NCBI GenBank assembly: GCA_036924085.1
Contig: JAVGWX010000002.1
Coordinates: 83,508,704-83,572,703 of the forward strand
Length of the DNA: 64,000 nt
DNA from: Ariolimax columbianus
Taxonomy: Eukaryota > Mollusca > Gastropoda > Stylommatophora > Arionidae
Reading direction: 5' to 3'
Position numbers and translations under genes: made by a program. The notes under the pieces are model-generated. The model was not told the DNA's origin. It worked only from the letters and a program-made list of their open reading frames with translations, and did not search any database. Positions within the stretch are counted from its first letter, which is position 1, and each line of letters begins with the position of its first letter. This document shows, one piece after another, positions 60,252-64,000 of this stretch.

Positions 60252-61980
60252 ATGCAGGGATCCGCATTCGGTGTCTTCATGTTCTCTTTTATCTCTTTTT
60301 TTACTTTTAGTTTGCGTTTTCGTGTCAATGTTGTGGTACTCTCGTCTCTGAAAGATTCAGCTAGGATGTTTGCTGCAATTTTCCCTGTATGATGTTTCTC
60401 ATTTTCCTGAATGATCGTCTTCCCGTGGCTCTCTCTGGTTTCCTCATTTAAGGCTCTTGTAAATGTTCCATAGTTCAATTGTATCATCGTCCATGTTGAG
60501 GCTTTCAGTCTTTTCGTGCCAACTTCTTTGGATCTCCTCCTTCTTTTGCTCTATGAATGTGTTTTTAATTTTGCCCTATGTTTTCGGATGAAGGATTTTT
60601 TTCCATGGTATCTTTTGCCTCACTTAGTTCCTTGTGCATTTTCCCTTGTCTATTGCTCCAATAGGGTTTATAATATTTCCATTTTCCACGTGGGATTGAT
60701 TTCTTTGCTGCCTGGATGATAGCTTCCGTCATGATGGTAACATTTTTGTTTACATTTTTGGCATGAGATATATCTTGACAGAGTTTATTTACATGTTCTC
60801 TAAATGGAGTCCAATTTGCTTTATTAAAATTCCAGCTTGGGTGCATGTCTGTTATCTCTGTTTGTCCCATGTTACATATTTCAAAAGTTATTGGGACATC
60901 GTCGCTCACAGCGAGTTGGCTGTTGACTGTTCTTAGTCGGTGAAGGTCGTCTGTTGCCATCGCAAGGTCTGGAGTACTCATGTTTTTCCATATTCTAAAG
61001 TAAAATGTGTGCCTATCGTCTGACCTATTTATTAGGATCAGTTTGTTTGCTATCATCCAATCTTCTACATTATCGCCTCTATGGTCCATTATTTTGTAGC
61101 CCCAGCTTGGACAGTGACTGTTAAAATCTCCCACTATGAGGTGTCTCGATTCTTCAATTTTGAATTGGTGTATTGCCAGAGCTATGGCTGGTGGACTATA
61201 GCAGTTTGTTATCATTGAGTCTCCACTGGGTAGGATGATCTTTACTGTGATGTATTCTAAATCATCTGGTCCAGATCTATGTGTTTCTACAGCTGGTATA
61301 TAATTTTTATTAGTGTTATTATTCTCCTTTGGATCTTTTTTCCCTATCTTGGCGGAAACATTCATATCCTCTGATAGAAAATGTGTGAGGTTCTTCTAGG
61401 TGTGTTTTCTGAATACAAATGATGTCTATATGGTTTTCCTTGAGAAATTCTTGCAGTTCGGGTTTCTTGTTTCTCACGCCCTCTGCATTCCATTGTACCA
61501 CTTTTAAGTTCCTTGTTTGTTGATCAATCGCACTACTCCGCCTCCCCCTGACCACTAGATTAGCAGAGGCACCGGTAGCTTGGGTGGGTCCCCTCGAGGC
61601 TGGGGGCCCGGCACCGCTCCTCCCCTTTTGTAACTTGTAGGAGCGACACCATGACGATAGGGTAAACAGTCGCGTGACCATATCCTATTGATGCGTGTGT
61701 GCCGTGATTTTTCCCGGCTTCTGCGCCGTAGCTGACACACTCCGTCTTCGGCAGGTCTGGTTGAGTTTTCTGTTTTGGTTTGCCTCCCATAGCCTTTCCA
61801 TCTCCCGATGGTACCTGCAAGGCAGTAGGTTGGTTTGTCTACCGTGGTTTCCTTCCCGTGGCTAGAGCAAATAGCGGCTCTTACCCGCTTGGTGTACCCG
61901 TCATAGGACACATGGGGTATTTCAGTGGGGAAAGCAGTGCCACCTGTTGTCCAACCCCATCCTGTTGGAATACACCGCCG
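60239..61980 (-). mobile_element. I2 LINE, 5' half (endonuclease and linker)
   Basis: The minus-strand frame at 61319-61681 reads NLKVVQWNAEGVRNKKPELQ and DIICIQKTHLEEPHTFSIRG, the endonuclease start. After a frame change near 61320-61365, a 266-codon frame (60565-61365) reads IVGDFNSHCPSWGYKIMDHR, STPDLAMATDDLHRLRTVNS (with SDD where SDH is usual) and IPRGKWKYYKPYWSNRQGKM. The linker at 60237-60487 leads to MKPSF at the I1 insertion. Sequence before the endonuclease (61555-61911) is open in more than one frame, but no gag-like ORF with zinc knuckles is seen. Confidence 0.88.
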
Positions 61981-62048
61981 TTTGGTCCACGACTGCTTAT
62001 TCGTTCAGTTATTATACCTGGCTTATATCGCAGCTGACGCTCCATATT

Positions 62049-62290
62049 TGGAGGTCGTTCCACTATCCGCCACCTGTGGACGTGCCTGGTTGGGGTCGGT
62101 CGCCCCACTATCCGCGACCTGTGGACGTGCCTGGTTGGGGTCGGTCGCCCCACTATCCGCCACCTGTGGACGTGCCTGGTTTGGGGAGGTCGCCCCACTA
62201 TCCGTCACCTGTGGACGTGCCTGGTTGGGGGAGGTCGCCCCACTATCTGCCACCTGTGGACGTGCCTGGTTGGGGAAGGTCGCCCCTGTC
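62049..62290. repeat. 45-bp tandem repeat, about 5 units, at the I2 5' end
   Basis: Successive gtggacgtgcctggttgggg words start at 62076, 62121, 62166, 62211 and 62256, a period of 45 bp. The repeat lies directly upstream (in I2 sense) of the endonuclease frame, in the position of a 5' untranslated region. Period 45 keeps several frames open and yields Pro/Arg-rich repeat peptides on both strands that are probably not real proteins. Confidence 0.93.
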
Positions 62291-62910
62291 CACCAGGGCG
62301 TTGTCTCTAATACCAATTCTGTGGTGGTGTACCTTGAGTACCTTGAGGTTTTTTTAGGGGGAAGAAAGGGCGTTGGGGGTCATCAACCCGATGTTATCTT
62401 TTATTTCGTGTTATAGTGTTTTATATAGAGTCTGTCTTGTTTGGAGCTTGATATGGCTTGGAAGTATGCTCTTGGAGTCTGTTAGAATTACCGTTTTCCT
62501 TGTAAATGTTTTGGTTTATAAGAGTTACTGCATATACAGCTGCAGCTTGAGCTCTGAAATAAGTACAGGCCTCTCCTGTTGGTATGGAGTCGTTTTCTAT
62601 ATCGTCGTTGAAGTGTGTGCTGTAGATTCTACTGTCTCCTCTTTTTCACGTCCGTGGGCGATCCATCTGTGTACACACGTTTCCATGTGTTGCACGGTAC
62701 TGTCTCTTGACTTCATGTAGAACATTGATTTTTTTTAAATGTTGTCGACTGCTCTTTTCTTTGTTATCACTGAAAGCTCCAAGGTTATATTGGATTGGTC
62801 CTGGCTCCGTATATCTGGTTATGTAATGATTGTTCAGCACTATTCGGTTTTGGCTTCAGGGATGTGTGCTTTATTTCTGTGATTTTCTCTGGCGAAATGT
62901 TCTGTTTTTA
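62290..62910 (-). mobile_element. Third I-like LINE relic, RNase H fragment
   Basis: The minus strand reads TWKRVYTDGSPTDVKK (about 62640-62690), VILTDSKSILPS (about 62450-62490) and HHHRIGIRDNALVDRGD (about 62288-62340), the first, third and fourth acidic blocks of RNase H. Stops are frequent. It ends where the 45-bp repeats begin. Confidence 0.7.
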
Positions 62911-63008
62911 GTTCTCTCTTGGAACTTATCGTGTAGAAAGTGATCAGAAAAAGGATCAACGTTTAGACTGTTGTCCTGGAATATAGAATGGGGAAAAGGT
63001 TCATGATT

Positions 63009-63480
63009 TCAAGTATTTGAGCATTATTTTTTGGGGCAGACGGTAGGGTCGACAGGGAAATTGAGACTAAGTGTCAGAAAGTATCTGCGTTGACTCAACA
63101 GCCGTCCCCACTGCTTAGACACGCGAGCATTAGTTTGGAAACAAAGCAACAGCTCATAAACAGTATATTTATTCCAACTCTGTGCTACCAGTTCCAAACA
63201 TGGCCTCTGTCCAGGGCGCATGAGAGCAGAATTTCGACTTGTGAAATGAAGTGTTTGAGGAAGGTCATCGGTGTTATCAGCAGAGACAGAATGCGGAACG
63301 ACGACATTCGAAGTATGGTCGCCACTACGTCTTGTGTCGAATACATTTCGAAACAGAAAAAAAGTTGGTTTGGTTATCTCATGAGGATGCACCCTCATCA
63401 ACTTCCACTGATGGTTTACAACGCTTTTTAGATCTGACTACAGGGCAAGGGGTCGGTCGTGAGGTAGGGGGATAGATGAC
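63009..63480 (+). mobile_element. RTE-like LINE C-terminal half (second type)
   Basis: The plus strand reads VDREIETKCQKVSALTQQPS, LLRHASISLETKQQLINSIF, IPTLCYQFQTWPLSRAHESR, MKCLRKVIGVISRDRMRNDD and KKSWFGYLMRMHPHQLP. The order SxxTKxxxxxxxxxPTLxYxxxTW - EMKCLRxxxGxxRxDRxRN - WFGxLxRM is the C-terminal region of the same LINE type as 3490-5800. The 113-codon frame 63090-63431 is intact. Afterwards the frame is lost. Confidence 0.82.
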
Positions 63481-64000
63481 ATTAGAGTGATTGTGCAGCG
63501 ACAAGGACTCACATTGAAAGACGCAACGCACATGACGCAGCCTAGACTTTAGCTCCCCACGACGCTTAACGGCATAAATGTGAAAAGAAAACTAAATTAA
63601 ATGGGAAATAAGATATTTCATTTAAATCATTAGTAAATAAAAACGCTAGATAATATTGCATAATACGAGTGTTGTAGACTGAAATGACTACCATTAGATG
63701 CAGTCGCCATGTACTCTCATCTACATCGTGAAAATGGAAATTGAGGCTGCAGCTTTGATCTGGTATGGTATTAGTAGGGACATTTCTGTAATCATGTTTT
63801 GAAAATGCAGAAATGGATATTACATTTGAGATGAACAGAATATAAATGAATAGCCTCCTTTAGTCTTTTTGACTATGGGTGATGCACCCTTGAGGCAATA
63901 TTTTTTTTCCACGTTTTCTGTTCTGCTATGCGTTTTGTAATAAGCACTCTTCGTTCAATGTGATGCGGTCTACAGCTTCATCCTCCCATGATTCGAAATC
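63481..64000. other. Mostly unassigned; possible antisense LINE 3' end after 63850
   Basis: From 63855 the plus strand reads tagtctttttgactatgggtgatgcaccct, which resembles the antisense 3' ends of R-a elements (gtctgactatacgttgatgcg at 5894-5915), but the match is short and the call is weak. Confidence 0.35.

Noticed and set aside
62023..62316. Pro/Arg-rich repeat ORFs on both strands
   Set aside because: They result from the 45-bp tandem repeat; no conserved domain or start context.

Overview
This is a transposon-dense animal genome window with no bacterial gene organisation: no operons, no ribosome binding sites, no rRNA or tRNA. The only host gene I can support is two split exons of a nuclear receptor DNA-binding domain of NR2E type (26387-26527 and 41754-41846, + strand), separated by an intron of about 15.2 kb. 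The AT-rich background, the mix of RTE-like, I-like and CR1-like LINEs with Tc1/mariner relics, and the style of the reverse transcriptases suggest a lophotrochozoan, most likely a mollusc (perhaps a gastropod). That assignment is inference.

Almost everything else is LINE sequence in layers of different age. (1) A young I-like LINE, called I1 here, encodes endonuclease, reverse transcriptase, RNase H and a C-terminal zinc knuckle, and ends in a (GAA)n tail. Copies lie at 1-337 (-), 20271-23971 (+, ORF nearly complete), 48574-49008 (+), about 52033-53986 (-), 53988-54234 (+), and two nested copies in 57385-60238 (+). Four of these insertions have target-site duplications of 12-13 bp that I can read directly. 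(2) A second I-like LINE, I2 (-, 54668-57384 plus 60239-61980), also has a GAA-type tail and lies beside five 45-bp repeats at its 5' end. (3) Older RNase H LINE relics are at 32540-33690 (+), 33744-35760 (-) and 62290-62910 (-). (4) Many decayed RTE-like elements are present, often with a C-terminal C2H2-like finger: 1107-3400, 5870-7640, 28430-30700, 35980-38530, 46800-47690, 48460-49350, 49356-50580, 50830-51070 and 51240-52030, plus related tails. (5) DNA transposon relics are a Tc1-like pseudogene (9745-10570, +) and a mariner-like pseudogene (27082-28060, -).

Layout: 1-8 kb is stacked antisense RTE-like LINEs with a CR1-like tail inserted. 8-13 kb holds dispersed SINE-like repeats and the Tc1 relic. 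13-20 kb holds LINE tails, microsatellites, a degenerate satellite and a 47-bp minisatellite. 20-24 kb is the best I1 copy. 26.4-41.8 kb is the nuclear receptor intron, with mariner, RTE and I-like relics. 43-52 kb is more RTE, including one element split by an I1 insertion. 52-62 kb is an I1/I2 cluster containing an element within an element within an element. 62-64 kb is further LINE relics.

The strongest unusual observations are: the three-layer LINE nest with both target-site duplications intact; a 72-bp tandem array that amplified an in-frame 24-residue segment of a decayed RTE endonuclease; a minisatellite grown from an internal piece of a mariner transposase gene; and a dispersed SINE-like repeat with a shared core at four sites. 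I did not find a new cellular system.
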